A stretch of 64,000 bases of DNA from JAQUTK01 sp963677415 (GTDB lineage: Bacteria; Bacteroidota; Bacteroidia; Bacteroidales; JAQUTK01). Positions 37,544-46,763 of this stretch are shown here, piece by piece. The translations under genes and the position numbers were made by a program. Every line of letters begins with the position of its first letter. Position 1 is the first letter of the stretch. The notes beneath the pieces were generated by a model. It was not told the origin of the DNA. It did not search any database and saw nothing but the letters and a program-made list of their open reading frames with translations. The stretch spans positions 36,669 through 100,668 of the forward strand of contig CAXXFJ010000017.1 of NCBI GenBank assembly GCA_963677415.2. Direction: 5' to 3'.

Positions 37544-38704
37544 ATGAGAAACAGTATGCAAAAAGCCTTTCTGATAGCAATTCTGTTGCTATGCAATAGT
37601 TATGGTAGAAGTCAGGAGTCAAAATCCACGCAAAAGACCGTTATGGCCGCAAAGAATACAATCAAAGAAAGTGACTTCGGCAAGAAGTATGACTTCTATG
37701 ATGTCATCAAAGACATTGAGTTTGTTCCTTTGGAGATGACAGATGAATCCATTGTCGGGAAAATCTATAAGATACAACTTTACAAGAATTATTTGATAAT
37801 TTATGATAGACAGACTGAATCTATATTCATCTTTGACAATAATGGAAAGTATATCAGAAAGATCTCACGGAAGGGTCGTGGTCCCGGTGAATATAATGAA
37901 ATTGTTGATTTCTGTGTACACCCCAAGACCGGAATGATCACTATAGCTTGTTCAGGGAAAATTATCACATATAGTTTTGATTTAAAAGAATTCAAAGAGT
38001 ATAATGATGTTCCGTATGTGGCTGGGATTGAGCAATTCAATAACGGCTATTATGCAATTACCGCAATAGAAAAAGAGGCCAATCTTTATATCCTTGATAC
38101 GAATATGAAGATTATACATAAAGGATTGGCAAATCCATTTCCTATGCCTACAATATTTAATAAGTCTTTTTCTAAATACGGGGATACTATCTTGTGTAGA
38201 TTGCCTACCCATTACAATGATACCATATACCAGATCACTCCAAACTCCTTCAGACCCTGGAGAGTGCCTGACTTTGAGGTTCATCCTGATTATTCAAATC
38301 CTACGAAATATTTGGAACCTGATTCTCGGGGTTTTCAAAGTTATAATTGTTCGGATATGCAAATTTGGGGAGGTTTTCCTTATTCGGAAACAAATCAGTT
38401 TATAATATTTGGAATGATATATCCTAAGTATAGAGAGGGAAATGTATGTTATGTGCTTTATTCAAAGAAAAATAAAACTGTTAAGATCTTTTCTTCACTT
38501 CAAAACAAACCTTTCGGTTGTCCTGTTACATTTTGTGGAGTTCCAGATAACAAAGGAAGAATTGTAAGCGCAACAGATCCAAACTACATCTTGGAAAGTA
38601 AGATCACAAAGGATGACCCAATAACTTTAAGGGTAAAGGAGCTCAAGAAACAATTGAATGAAGAGTCCAATCCGGTAATTACGTTCATTACTTATAAAGA
38701 GTAA
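37544..38704 (+). CDS. Array propeller P4
   Basis: A 386-aa secreted propeller with signal peptide MRNSMQKAFLIAILLLCNSYG. The signature region is RKGRGPGEYNEIVDF. It is more divergent in the GKIYKIQLYKNYLIIYDRQ segment and near the end (ATDPNYILESKITKDDP, with LRVKEL in the tail instead of SRIKEL). NPFPMP is shared with P3. Confidence 0.85.
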   Translation: MRNSMQKAFLIAILLLCNSYGRSQESKSTQKTVMAAKNTIKESDFGKKYDFYDVIKDIEFVPLEMTDESIVGKIYKIQLYKNYLIIYDRQTESIFIFDNNGKYIRKISRKGRGPGEYNEIVDFCVHPKTGMITIACSGKIITYSFDLKEFKEYNDVPYVAGIEQFNNGYYAITAIEKEANLYILDTNMKIIHKGLANPFPMPTIFNKSFSKYGDTILCRLPTHYNDTIYQITPNSFRPWRVPDFEVHPDYSNPTKYLEPDSRGFQSYNCSDMQIWGGFPYSETNQFIIFGMIYPKYREGNVCYVLYSKKNKTVKIFSSLQNKPFGCPVTFCGVPDNKGRIVSATDPNYILESKITKDDPITLRVKELKKQLNEESNPVITFITYKE

Positions 38705-38844
38705 GTCCGTCGGATAAGTAACGCTCACTGTCGATAAGACAGAAGCACGAAGATAATTTGTTATATCTTAGCCTGTTTGTTTTTGTTATTTGTTGCAGCT
38801 AAATTAACCGGAGCGAGTCACTTCCTCCTCAAAATTATTTACAG

Positions 38845-40005
38845 ATGAAGAACAGTATGCAAAAAGCCTTTCTGATAGCAACTCTGTTGCTATGCAGTAG
38901 TTATGGTAGTAGTCAGGAGTCGAAACCCATACGAAAGACGGTTATGGCCGGAAAGAATACGATCAAAGAAAGTGACTTCGGCAAATCGTATGACTTCTAT
39001 GATGTAATCAAAGATATTGAGTTTGTTCCTTTGGAATTGACAGATGAGTCCATTGTCGGAAGCGTTTCAAAGATTAAGTTCTACAAGAATTTTATACTTT
39101 TCCTGGATGAACAGACTAATTCGATATTCATCTTTGACGATAAGGGAAAGTACATCAAAAAGATCGCACGGGTAGGACAAGGTCCCGGTGAGTACATTAG
39201 TATTAATGATTTCTGTGTGCACCCCCAGACCGGAATGATCACTATTGCAACGAGTTCAAGAAAATACATCACGTATAGTTTTGATTTAAAGGAATTCAAA
39301 GAGTACACTGATGTTCCGTATGCGGTTGGGATAGAGCAATTCAATAATGGATCTTATGCCATAGCCTCAACAGAAAAAGAGGCCAATCTTTATATCCTTG
39401 ATGCGAATATGAAGATTGTGCATAAAGGATTGGCTAATCCATTTCCTAGACTTTCAGTACTTGGTAAGTCTCTTTCGAAATTTGGGGATACAATCTTATG
39501 CAGATTGCCTACCTATTATAATGATACGATATATCAGATCACACCAAATTCATTCAGACCCTGGAGAGTGCCTGATTTCGAGGTTCATCCGGATTATTCA
39601 AATCCGACAAAATATTTAGAACCAGATCCTAATGGCGGACGAAGTTATAATTGTCCGGATATGCATATGAGTGGGGCTTTTTGTTATTCAGAAACAAGTA
39701 AGTTTATAATATATGGAATAGAATATCCTGGCAGGAATGGAAGTGGAGTAATAACTGTGTTATATTCAAAGAAGAATAAAACGGTGAAAATATTAAGTAT
39801 TGAAAACAAACCATTTGATTTTCCTATGTTTTATGATGGAGTCCCGGATAATAAAGGGAGAATTGCAAGTATAACCTATCCAAGCCTTATCCTAGACTGT
39901 ACAATCACAAAGGATGACCCAATAACTTCACGAATAAAGGAGCTCAAGAAACAATTGAATGAAGAGTCCAATCCGGTAATTACGTTCATTACTTATAAAG
40001 AGTAA
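38845..40005 (+). CDS. Array propeller P5
   Basis: A 386-aa secreted propeller. Its first 75 residues are almost identical to P7 (VMAGKNTIKESDFGKSYDF and PLELTDESIVGS), while the C-terminal blades differ (ILSIENKPFDFPMFYDG). Signature RVGQGPGEYISINDF. Such patchwork agreement with a non-adjacent copy supports gene conversion. The spacer before it is the shortest (140 bp) and carries a deletion that still preserves a hairpin. Confidence 0.85.
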   Translation: MKNSMQKAFLIATLLLCSSYGSSQESKPIRKTVMAGKNTIKESDFGKSYDFYDVIKDIEFVPLELTDESIVGSVSKIKFYKNFILFLDEQTNSIFIFDDKGKYIKKIARVGQGPGEYISINDFCVHPQTGMITIATSSRKYITYSFDLKEFKEYTDVPYAVGIEQFNNGSYAIASTEKEANLYILDANMKIVHKGLANPFPRLSVLGKSLSKFGDTILCRLPTYYNDTIYQITPNSFRPWRVPDFEVHPDYSNPTKYLEPDPNGGRSYNCPDMHMSGAFCYSETSKFIIYGIEYPGRNGSGVITVLYSKKNKTVKILSIENKPFDFPMFYDGVPDNKGRIASITYPSLILDCTITKDDPITSRIKELKKQLNEESNPVITFITYKE

Positions 40006-40156
40006 GTCCACTGGACAAGTGCTATAACACACTGTTGCGATGTCTCCAATGAGACGGATGCACAAAGATTTTTGTTCTCTGATACCTGTTTGTTTTGTTA
40101 TTTGTTGCAGCTAAATTAAACGGAGCGAGTCACTTCCTCCTCAAAATTATTTACAG

Positions 40157-41335
40157 ATGAAGAACAGTATGCAAAAAGCCTTTCTGATAGCAACTCTGTT
40201 GCTATGCAGTAGTTACGGTGGAAGTCAAGAGTCGAATCTCATTCGAAAGACGGTTATGGCCGCAAAGAATACAATCAAAGAAAGCGACTTCGGAAAGAAG
40301 TATGATTTCTATGATGTAGTCAAAGATATTGAGTATGTTCCTTTAGAGATGACAGAAGAGTCCGTTGTCGGAGGAGTTTTAATGATTAAGTTCTATAAGA
40401 ATTATATACTCTTTCTGGATGAACAGACTAAATCAATATTCATTTTCGACGATAAAGGAAAGTATATTAGAAAGATCTCACGGGTGGGGCTTGGTCCAGG
40501 TGAGTACATTAGTATTAATGCTTTTTGTGTGCATCCCAAGACTGGAATGATTACCATTGCGGCTAGTTTTAGAAAAATCATCACGTATAGTTTTGATTTA
40601 AAAGAATTCAAAGAGTATAATGATACTCCGGAGGTGGTTGAGATTGAGCAATTCAATAATGGTTGTTATGCCATTACCTCGACTCAGAAAGAGGCCAATC
40701 TTTATATCCTTGATGCGAATATGAAGATTGTACTTAAAGGATTGGCTAATCCTTTTCAATATACCTCAATACTTAATAGGTCTTTTACTAAATTCGGCGA
40801 TACAATCTTGTGCAGATTGCCTACCTATTACAATGATACAATTTATCAGATCACTCCAAACTCATTCAGACCTTGGAGAGTGCCTGACTTCGAGGTTCAT
40901 CCGGATTATTCAAATCCGACGAGATATTTGGAACAAGATCCTCGGGGTTTCCAGAGTTATAATTGTCCGGATATGCAAATTGGTGGGGCTTTATATTATT
41001 CGGAAAGTAATAAATTCATATTTTTCGCTATGATATATCCAAAGATGAGTGGAGGAATGCAGTATGCAAGTCATGTACTTTTTTCAAAGAAGAATAAAAC
41101 GGTTAAGATCTTTGATTTTACTACTCTTGAAAACATACCTTTCGAGCATCATCTTTTGACAATTGTTGGAGTCCCGGATAGCAAAGGGAGAATTGTAAGT
41201 GCAATTGATCCAAACTACTTCCTGGACTGTAAGATCACAAAGGATGATCCAATATCCTTGCGAATAAAGGAGCTCAAGAAACAACTGAATGAAGAGTCCA
41301 ATCCGGTAATTTCGTTCATTACTTATAAAGAGTAA
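40157..41335 (+). CDS. Array propeller P6
   Basis: A 392-aa secreted propeller, the longest copy. Signature RVGLGPGEYISINAF. It differs from its relatives at DVVKDIEYVPLEMTEESVVGG and in the EYNDTPEVVEIEQF segment, and carries NPFQYT shared with P2. The last blade has HHLLTIVGVPDSKGR. Tail conserved except FISL-type changes (ISLRIKEL, ISFITYKE). Confidence 0.85.
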   Translation: MKNSMQKAFLIATLLLCSSYGGSQESNLIRKTVMAAKNTIKESDFGKKYDFYDVVKDIEYVPLEMTEESVVGGVLMIKFYKNYILFLDEQTKSIFIFDDKGKYIRKISRVGLGPGEYISINAFCVHPKTGMITIAASFRKIITYSFDLKEFKEYNDTPEVVEIEQFNNGCYAITSTQKEANLYILDANMKIVLKGLANPFQYTSILNRSFTKFGDTILCRLPTYYNDTIYQITPNSFRPWRVPDFEVHPDYSNPTRYLEQDPRGFQSYNCPDMQIGGALYYSESNKFIFFAMIYPKMSGGMQYASHVLFSKKNKTVKIFDFTTLENIPFEHHLLTIVGVPDSKGRIVSAIDPNYFLDCKITKDDPISLRIKELKKQLNEESNPVISFITYKE

Positions 41336-41484
41336 CTCCACAAGATAAGTAAGACTCACTGTCGCGATGTCTCCAATGAGGCGGATGCACGAAGATATTT
41401 GTTCTCTTTTAACCTATTTGTTTTGTTATTTGTTGCAGCTAAATTAAACGGAGCGAGTCACTTCCTCCTCTAAAATATATATAG

Positions 41485-42651
41485 ATGAAAAACAGTATGC
41501 AAAAAGCCTTTCTGATAGCAACTCTGTTGCTATGCAGTAGTTATGGTAGTAGTCAGGAGTCGAAACCCACACGAAAGACGGTTATGGCCGGAAAGAATAC
41601 GATCAAAGAAAGTGACTTCGGCAAATCGTATGACTTCTATGATGTAATCAAAGATATTGAGTTTGTTCCTTTGGAATTGACAGATGAGTCCATTGTCGGA
41701 AGCGTTTCCGGGATCAAGTTCTATAAGAATTTTATTCTTTTCTACGATAATCAGACTAGATCGATTTTTATATATGATGATAAAGGTAAGTACATCAGAA
41801 AGATTGCGCGGCGAGGAAAAGGTCCCGGTGAGTACAATGATATTAATGATTTCTGTGTGCATCCCCAGACCGGAATGATCACCATTGCGACTGACTCAAG
41901 AAAAATTATTACGTATAGCTTTGATTTAAAGGAATTCAGAGAGTACACTGATGTTCCGTATGCGGTTGGAATCGAACAATTCAATAACGGTTATTATGCA
42001 ATTACCTCGACTCAAGAAGATGCTAATCTTTATATTCTTGATGGGAATATGAAGATTGTGCATAAAGGACTTGCTAATCCATTTCCTAGACTTTCAATAG
42101 CAAATAGGGCTTTTACTAAATTCGGGGATACAATCTTGTGCAGATTGCCTTCCCGTTATAATGATACAATTTATCAGATCACTCCAAACTCCTTCAGACC
42201 CTGGAGAGTGCCTGACTTTGAGGTTCATCCGGATTATTCAAATCCGACTAAATATATGGAAGATCATCCTGTTTTGCTTCAATTTTATAATTGTCCGGAT
42301 ATGCAAATTTGCGGAGCTTGTTATTATTCGGAAACAAGTAAGTTTATAACATATGGAATAGTATATCCTGGCAAAAAAGATGATATAGAAACTGTCTTAT
42401 ATTCAAAGAAGAATAAAACGGTAAAGATATTTACTTACTATAGTCTTGAAAACAGACCTTTTGATTTTTACTTATTTTATTGTGGTCTCCCAGATCCTTC
42501 CGGGAGAATTGTAATAACAATGGATCCAAGCCTTATTCTGGATTGTAAAATCACAAAGGATGACCCGATAACTTCACGAATAAAGGAGCTCAAGAAACAA
42601 CTAAATGAAGAGTCCAATCCAGTAATTGCATTCATTACTTATAAAGAGTAA
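41485..42651 (+). CDS. Array propeller P7
   Basis: A 388-aa secreted propeller. The N-terminal third matches P5, the centre matches P1 (ITSTQEDANLYILD), the next block matches P2 (KYMEDHPVL), and VKIFTYYSLEN resembles P8. Signature RRGKGPGEYNDINDF. It is the clearest mosaic in the array. The tail has IAFITYKE. Confidence 0.85.
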   Translation: MKNSMQKAFLIATLLLCSSYGSSQESKPTRKTVMAGKNTIKESDFGKSYDFYDVIKDIEFVPLELTDESIVGSVSGIKFYKNFILFYDNQTRSIFIYDDKGKYIRKIARRGKGPGEYNDINDFCVHPQTGMITIATDSRKIITYSFDLKEFREYTDVPYAVGIEQFNNGYYAITSTQEDANLYILDGNMKIVHKGLANPFPRLSIANRAFTKFGDTILCRLPSRYNDTIYQITPNSFRPWRVPDFEVHPDYSNPTKYMEDHPVLLQFYNCPDMQICGACYYSETSKFITYGIVYPGKKDDIETVLYSKKNKTVKIFTYYSLENRPFDFYLFYCGLPDPSGRIVITMDPSLILDCKITKDDPITSRIKELKKQLNEESNPVIAFITYKE

Positions 42652-42802
42652 CTCCACAAGATAAGTGCCACACTCTGTCGCGAGATGTCTTTCATGAGAA
42701 AGAAGCATGAAGATGCTTATTCTGTCTTAGCCTGTTTGTTTTGTTATTTGTTGCAGCTAAATTAAACGGAGCGAGTCACTTCCTCCACTAAATTATTTAC
42801 AG

Positions 42803-43975
42803 ATGAAAAACAGTATGCAAAAAGTCTTTTTGATGGCAACTCTGTTGCTATGCAGTAGCTATTGTGTTAGTCAGGAGTCGAAATCCACACAAAAGACCGT
42901 TATGGCCGCAAAGAATACGATCAAAGAAAGTGACTTCGGCAAGAAGTATGACTTCTATGATGTCATCAAAGACATTGAGTTTGTTCCTTTGGAGATGACA
43001 GATGAGTCTATTGTCGGAGGAGTTTCCGGGATCAAGTTCTATAAGAATTATATGATTATCGGTGATGGACAGACTAATTCGATATTCATCTTTGACGATA
43101 AGGGGAAGTATATCAGAAAGATTGCACGTGTGGGGCGTGGTCCCGGTGAGTACAATGAGATCCGTGCTTTCTGTGTACATCCCCAGACAGGAATGATTAC
43201 CATTGTGGCTTATTCAGGGAAAATCATCACATATAGTTTTGATTTGAAAGAATTCAAAGAATATACTGATGTTCCACGTGCGGTTGGAATCGCGCAATTC
43301 AATAATGGATATTATGCAATAACCTCAGAAGAAAAAGAGGCCAATCTTTTTATCCTTGATGCGAATATGAAGATTGTGCTTAAAGGATTGGCTAATCCTT
43401 TTCTAGATACTTCAGTAAGTGGTCAGCCTATTACTAAATTCGGGGATACAATCTTATGCAAATTGCCTACTTATTACAATGATACAATCTATCAGGTAAC
43501 ACCAAACTCCTTCAGACCATGGAGAGTACCAGATTTCGAGGTTCATCCAGATTATTCAAATCCAACAAAATATTTAAAACCTCATCCTCAGGGTTATAAA
43601 TTATATAGTTGTCCCGATATGCAAATTAGCGGAGTTGTTCCTTATTCGGAAACAACAAAGTTTATAACATATGGAATAATGTATCCTAGTAATAGTAAAG
43701 TAAATGGTATTGAAACAGTCTTATATTCAAAGAAGAATCAGACGGTAAAGATATTTACTTACTCAAGTCTTCAAAATCGACCAGTTGATCTATATATGTC
43801 ATATACTGGAATCCATGATAACAAAGGGAGAATTGTAACTAGAATTGATCCAAACTATATTCTGGATTGTAAGATCACAAAGGACGACCCGATTACTTCA
43901 CGAATAAAGGAGCTCAAGAAACAATTGAATGAAGAGTCCAATCCGGTCATTACGTTCATTACTTTCAAAGAGTAA
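42803..43975 (+). CDS. Array propeller P8
   Basis: A 390-aa secreted propeller, the last copy. The signal peptide MKNSMQKVFLMATLLLCSSYC ends more like P1 (CVSQESK). Signature RVGRGPGEYNEIRAF. The tail ends ITFKE instead of ITYKE, and the spacer hairpin is not repeated after it. The next 116 bp up to the following promoter show nothing recognisable. Confidence 0.85.
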   Translation: MKNSMQKVFLMATLLLCSSYCVSQESKSTQKTVMAAKNTIKESDFGKKYDFYDVIKDIEFVPLEMTDESIVGGVSGIKFYKNYMIIGDGQTNSIFIFDDKGKYIRKIARVGRGPGEYNEIRAFCVHPQTGMITIVAYSGKIITYSFDLKEFKEYTDVPRAVGIAQFNNGYYAITSEEKEANLFILDANMKIVLKGLANPFLDTSVSGQPITKFGDTILCKLPTYYNDTIYQVTPNSFRPWRVPDFEVHPDYSNPTKYLKPHPQGYKLYSCPDMQISGVVPYSETTKFITYGIMYPSNSKVNGIETVLYSKKNQTVKIFTYSSLQNRPVDLYMSYTGIHDNKGRIVTRIDPNYILDCKITKDDPITSRIKELKKQLNEESNPVITFITFKE

Positions 43976-44069
43976 GACTTTGCGGCTTCAAAGAGAAGAA
44001 CAGCAAGCGGTTTAACCCCATACCAAATAGCATTAAATATTTTTTATCGAGCTCTGCAATAGATTGCTA

Positions 44070-44099
44070 TTGTGGAGTTTGTTTTTTTATTTACCTTTG
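44070..44099 (+). promoter_or_regulatory. Bacteroides promoter for glutaminase-family gene
   Basis: A -33 TTG (44070-44072) and a perfect -7 TACCTTTG (44092-44099) with a 19-bp spacer, about 60 bp ahead of ATG 44159. Confidence 0.75.
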
Positions 44100-44158
44100 C
44101 AAAATTAATGACAATATCCTGAACAGATCTTATTTACTAATAACCAACATCTCAAATT

Positions 44159-46690
44159 ATGCAAAAGAGTCTTTCTCTCCTTTTATTTTGTGCACTCACA
44201 TTGTTCTCTTGTCAGCATGAAAATGCCAGTAAAGTGACTGTTACTGCAACTAAGCAAAACTCTTTACGTGCCCCGGCATATCCACTGGTAACGGTGGATC
44301 CTTATTTCAGTGCCTGGCAATTTTCAGACAAACTGTATGATGAATCTGCCAAACATTGGACAGGAACGGAATATCCTCTGATCGGAGCACTTCGTGTCGA
44401 TGGTCAGTGCTATCGCTTTATGGGCGTAGAAAGTTTTCCAATGAAGGAGATTATTCCTACAGCGGCCACTGAGAAGTGGAATGCCGAATATACCTATGAT
44501 GAGCCAAAAGGTGCCTGGAAGGAACTGAAGTATGAAGCGACTGGCTGGCAGGTGGGAAAAGCAGCGTTCGGTACCCGTGAACAGCCCAACCTCTCTACTG
44601 AGTGGAATACGAAAGATATCTGGGTGAGAAGGACTATCGAACTGTCTGAAGATCTGAAAGACAAAGATATCTTCCTGAATTATTCGCACGACGACACTTT
44701 CGAACTATATATCAATGGAACAGAGGTAGTGAAAACCGGATATGACTGGAAAAACAATGTGTTACTGGAACTCTCTGACGAGGTGAAAGCAACCTTGAAG
44801 GCGGGAAAGAATATCATTGTGGCTCATTGTAATAATAAGACCGGTGGTGCGTACGTGGATTTCGGATTGTTTGAGAAAGAAAAGAATGTGGAGACTTTTA
44901 CGACTGCCGCAGTGCAGAAGTCAGCCAATGTACTTCCTACTCAGACTTTCTACACGTTTGAGTGCGGACCGGTTGAACTTTCCCTGATATTTACCGCACC
45001 TATGTTGATGGATGATCTGGAATTAATGTCCCGTCCGGTAAACTATGTGACGTATCAGGTCACAGCTACCGATGCCAAGTCACATGACGTGCAGATATAT
45101 TTTGAAACGACTCCGCAATGGGCCGTGAATGAGGAGAGTCAGCTCGTTAACTTTCAGATGATAGAGAATCAGAATGGACTTTCGTATCTCAAGACAGGTA
45201 CAATAGACCAACCGATATTGAAAAAGAGAGGAGATGATCTTCGTATTGACTGGGGTTATTTCTATATGGCCGGTAAGTGGGATAAGAACGTAGAGATGAA
45301 TCTGGGTGAGTATCGTGCTGTTAAGAAAGAGTTTGCAACGAATGGTATGATATCTTCAGATTCTACTGCTACCTCTTCGGATATGAAAAAAGAGATGACT
45401 GTATTGGCTTATTCCCGTGATCTGGGCAAGATCTCGACTACGTCCAATAATGGTTTCCTGATGCTGGGTTATGATGATCTCTATTCCATTCAATATTTTC
45501 AGAACAACCTGATGCCTTACTGGAAACAGAACGGGAAAACAACTATCTATAATGAATTTGAGAAAGCAAGCTCTGAGTATGCAACTATAATGAAACGTTG
45601 CGAAGAGTTTAATACCAGCATGATGGATGATGCCGAAAAGGCAGGCGGTACAAAATATGCCGAACTTTGTGCTTTGGCTTATCGTCAGGCAATTGCAGCA
45701 CATAAGCTGGTGCAGGATGAGTCCGGCAACTTGTTGTTCTTATCCAAAGAGAACTTTAGTAATGGCTCTATCGGAACGGTGGACGTAACGTATCCTTCTG
45801 CTCCTTTATTCCTGGTTTACAATCCGAACTTATTGAAGGGGATGCTCAATCCGATCTTCTTTTACAGTGAAAGCGGCAAATGGACGAAACCTTTTGCAGC
45901 ACATGATGTGGGCACCTATCCGCAGGCTAACGGACAAACTTACGGCGGTGATATGCCAGTCGAAGAAAGTGGTAACATGTTGATCCTTACTACAGCGATT
46001 GCACAGATTGAAGAGAATGCCGAGTATGCTAAGATGCATTGGGATGTCCTTACTGTCTGGGCGGATTATCTGATTGGTGAGGGATTGGATCCTGCTAACC
46101 AACTTTGTACCGATGACTTCGCAGGGCATTTTGCTCATAATGCAAACCTTTCCATCAAGGCTATCATGGGTGTAGCGGGCTATGGTAAACTGGCTGATAT
46201 GCTGGGCAAGAAAGAGATAGCTGCCAAATACCTGTCTGCCGCTAAAGAGATGGCTCAGAAATGGGAAAAGATGGCGAATGATGGTGATCACTACAAACTG
46301 ACATTTGATCAGTCCGGTACCTGGAGTCAGAAATATAATCTTGTATGGGATAAGATGCTTGGCTTGAATATCTTCTCTACAGATATCGCGCAGAAAGAGA
46401 TCGCTTATTATCAGACCAAACAAAATGCTTATGGTTTGCCGTTGGATAGTCGCAAGACCTATACGAAGTCAGACTGGATTGTATGGACGGCAACTCTGGC
46501 TACAAATGATGCCGACTTTAACGCGCTGATTGATCCGATCTACAAGTATGCCAATGAAACGACTACCCGTATGCCTTTGAGCGACTGGCATGAAACGACC
46601 GACGGTAATAGCGTTGGCTTCCGGGCCCGTTCGGTGGTAGGGGGATACTTTATGAAGATGCTGGATGTCAAACTGAAAGCAAAGAAATAA
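44159..46690 (+). CDS. Glutaminase A-family lipoprotein (DUF5127/4965/1793)
   Basis: An 843-aa lipoprotein (LTLFSC, Cys followed by Gln). The body follows the GtaA-like layout: N-terminal PAYPLVTVDPYFSAWQFSDK and PLIGALRVDG, an inserted beta-sandwich of the galactose-binding kind (about residues 145-240, YSHDDTFELYINGTEV), then a long alpha/alpha-toroid with MPVEESGNMLILTTAIAQ and DDFAGHFAHNANLSIKA. Bacteroides members are annotated as glutaminase from fungal homologues, but the sugar-binding insert and toroid would also suit a glycan-active enzyme, so the reaction is uncertain. Single-gene unit with its own promoter, ended by a shared palindromic terminator. Confidence 0.82.
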   Translation: MQKSLSLLLFCALTLFSCQHENASKVTVTATKQNSLRAPAYPLVTVDPYFSAWQFSDKLYDESAKHWTGTEYPLIGALRVDGQCYRFMGVESFPMKEIIPTAATEKWNAEYTYDEPKGAWKELKYEATGWQVGKAAFGTREQPNLSTEWNTKDIWVRRTIELSEDLKDKDIFLNYSHDDTFELYINGTEVVKTGYDWKNNVLLELSDEVKATLKAGKNIIVAHCNNKTGGAYVDFGLFEKEKNVETFTTAAVQKSANVLPTQTFYTFECGPVELSLIFTAPMLMDDLELMSRPVNYVTYQVTATDAKSHDVQIYFETTPQWAVNEESQLVNFQMIENQNGLSYLKTGTIDQPILKKRGDDLRIDWGYFYMAGKWDKNVEMNLGEYRAVKKEFATNGMISSDSTATSSDMKKEMTVLAYSRDLGKISTTSNNGFLMLGYDDLYSIQYFQNNLMPYWKQNGKTTIYNEFEKASSEYATIMKRCEEFNTSMMDDAEKAGGTKYAELCALAYRQAIAAHKLVQDESGNLLFLSKENFSNGSIGTVDVTYPSAPLFLVYNPNLLKGMLNPIFFYSESGKWTKPFAAHDVGTYPQANGQTYGGDMPVEESGNMLILTTAIAQIEENAEYAKMHWDVLTVWADYLIGEGLDPANQLCTDDFAGHFAHNANLSIKAIMGVAGYGKLADMLGKKEIAAKYLSAAKEMAQKWEKMANDGDHYKLTFDQSGTWSQKYNLVWDKMLGLNIFSTDIAQKEIAYYQTKQNAYGLPLDSRKTYTKSDWIVWTATLATNDADFNALIDPIYKYANETTTRMPLSDWHETTDGNSVGFRARSVVGGYFMKMLDVKLKAKK

Positions 46691-46711
46691 AGTCAGGTTT
46701 CAACTTTGAAA

Positions 46712-46763
46712 GTAATAAAAGAGAGAGCGACGGGGAATTCCCCGTCGCTCTCTCTTTTATTAC
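46712..46763. terminator. Perfect 52-bp palindrome, bidirectional terminator
   Basis: Two 26-bp arms without a spacer, centred on GGGGAATTCCCC, with A-rich and T-rich ends so that both strands give a GC stem followed by U residues. It lies between the convergent genes at 44159 and 46760 and includes the stop codon of the latter. Confidence 0.88.

Larger units (their letters stand above)
32118..43975 (+). repeat. Tandem array of eight beta-propeller gene copies
   Basis: Eight head-to-tail copies of about 1.16-1.18 kb (P1 to P8), with spacers of 140-152 bp. The third is split by an insertion sequence. All share an N-terminal block (signal peptide to IKESDFGKxYDFYDV), the GPGEY signature, SFRPWRVPxFEVHPDYSNP, and a nearly invariant tail from ITKDDPI to ITYKE (ITFKE in P8). 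Variation is concentrated in blade segments near residues 70-110, 180-200 and 240-350. Variants are shared between non-neighbours, which points to recombination between copies. P1 has a different leader and upstream region from the rest. Confidence 0.95.

Noticed and set aside
32118..43975. Could the regular repeats be a CRISPR array or phage tail repeats
   Set aside because: The repeat unit is about 1.3 kb and each contains a full secreted propeller gene; no short direct repeats with spacers.
45830..46423. Long minus-strand open frame opposite the glutaminase-family gene
   Set aside because: No family features, no start context, and fully inside a well-supported gene on the other strand.
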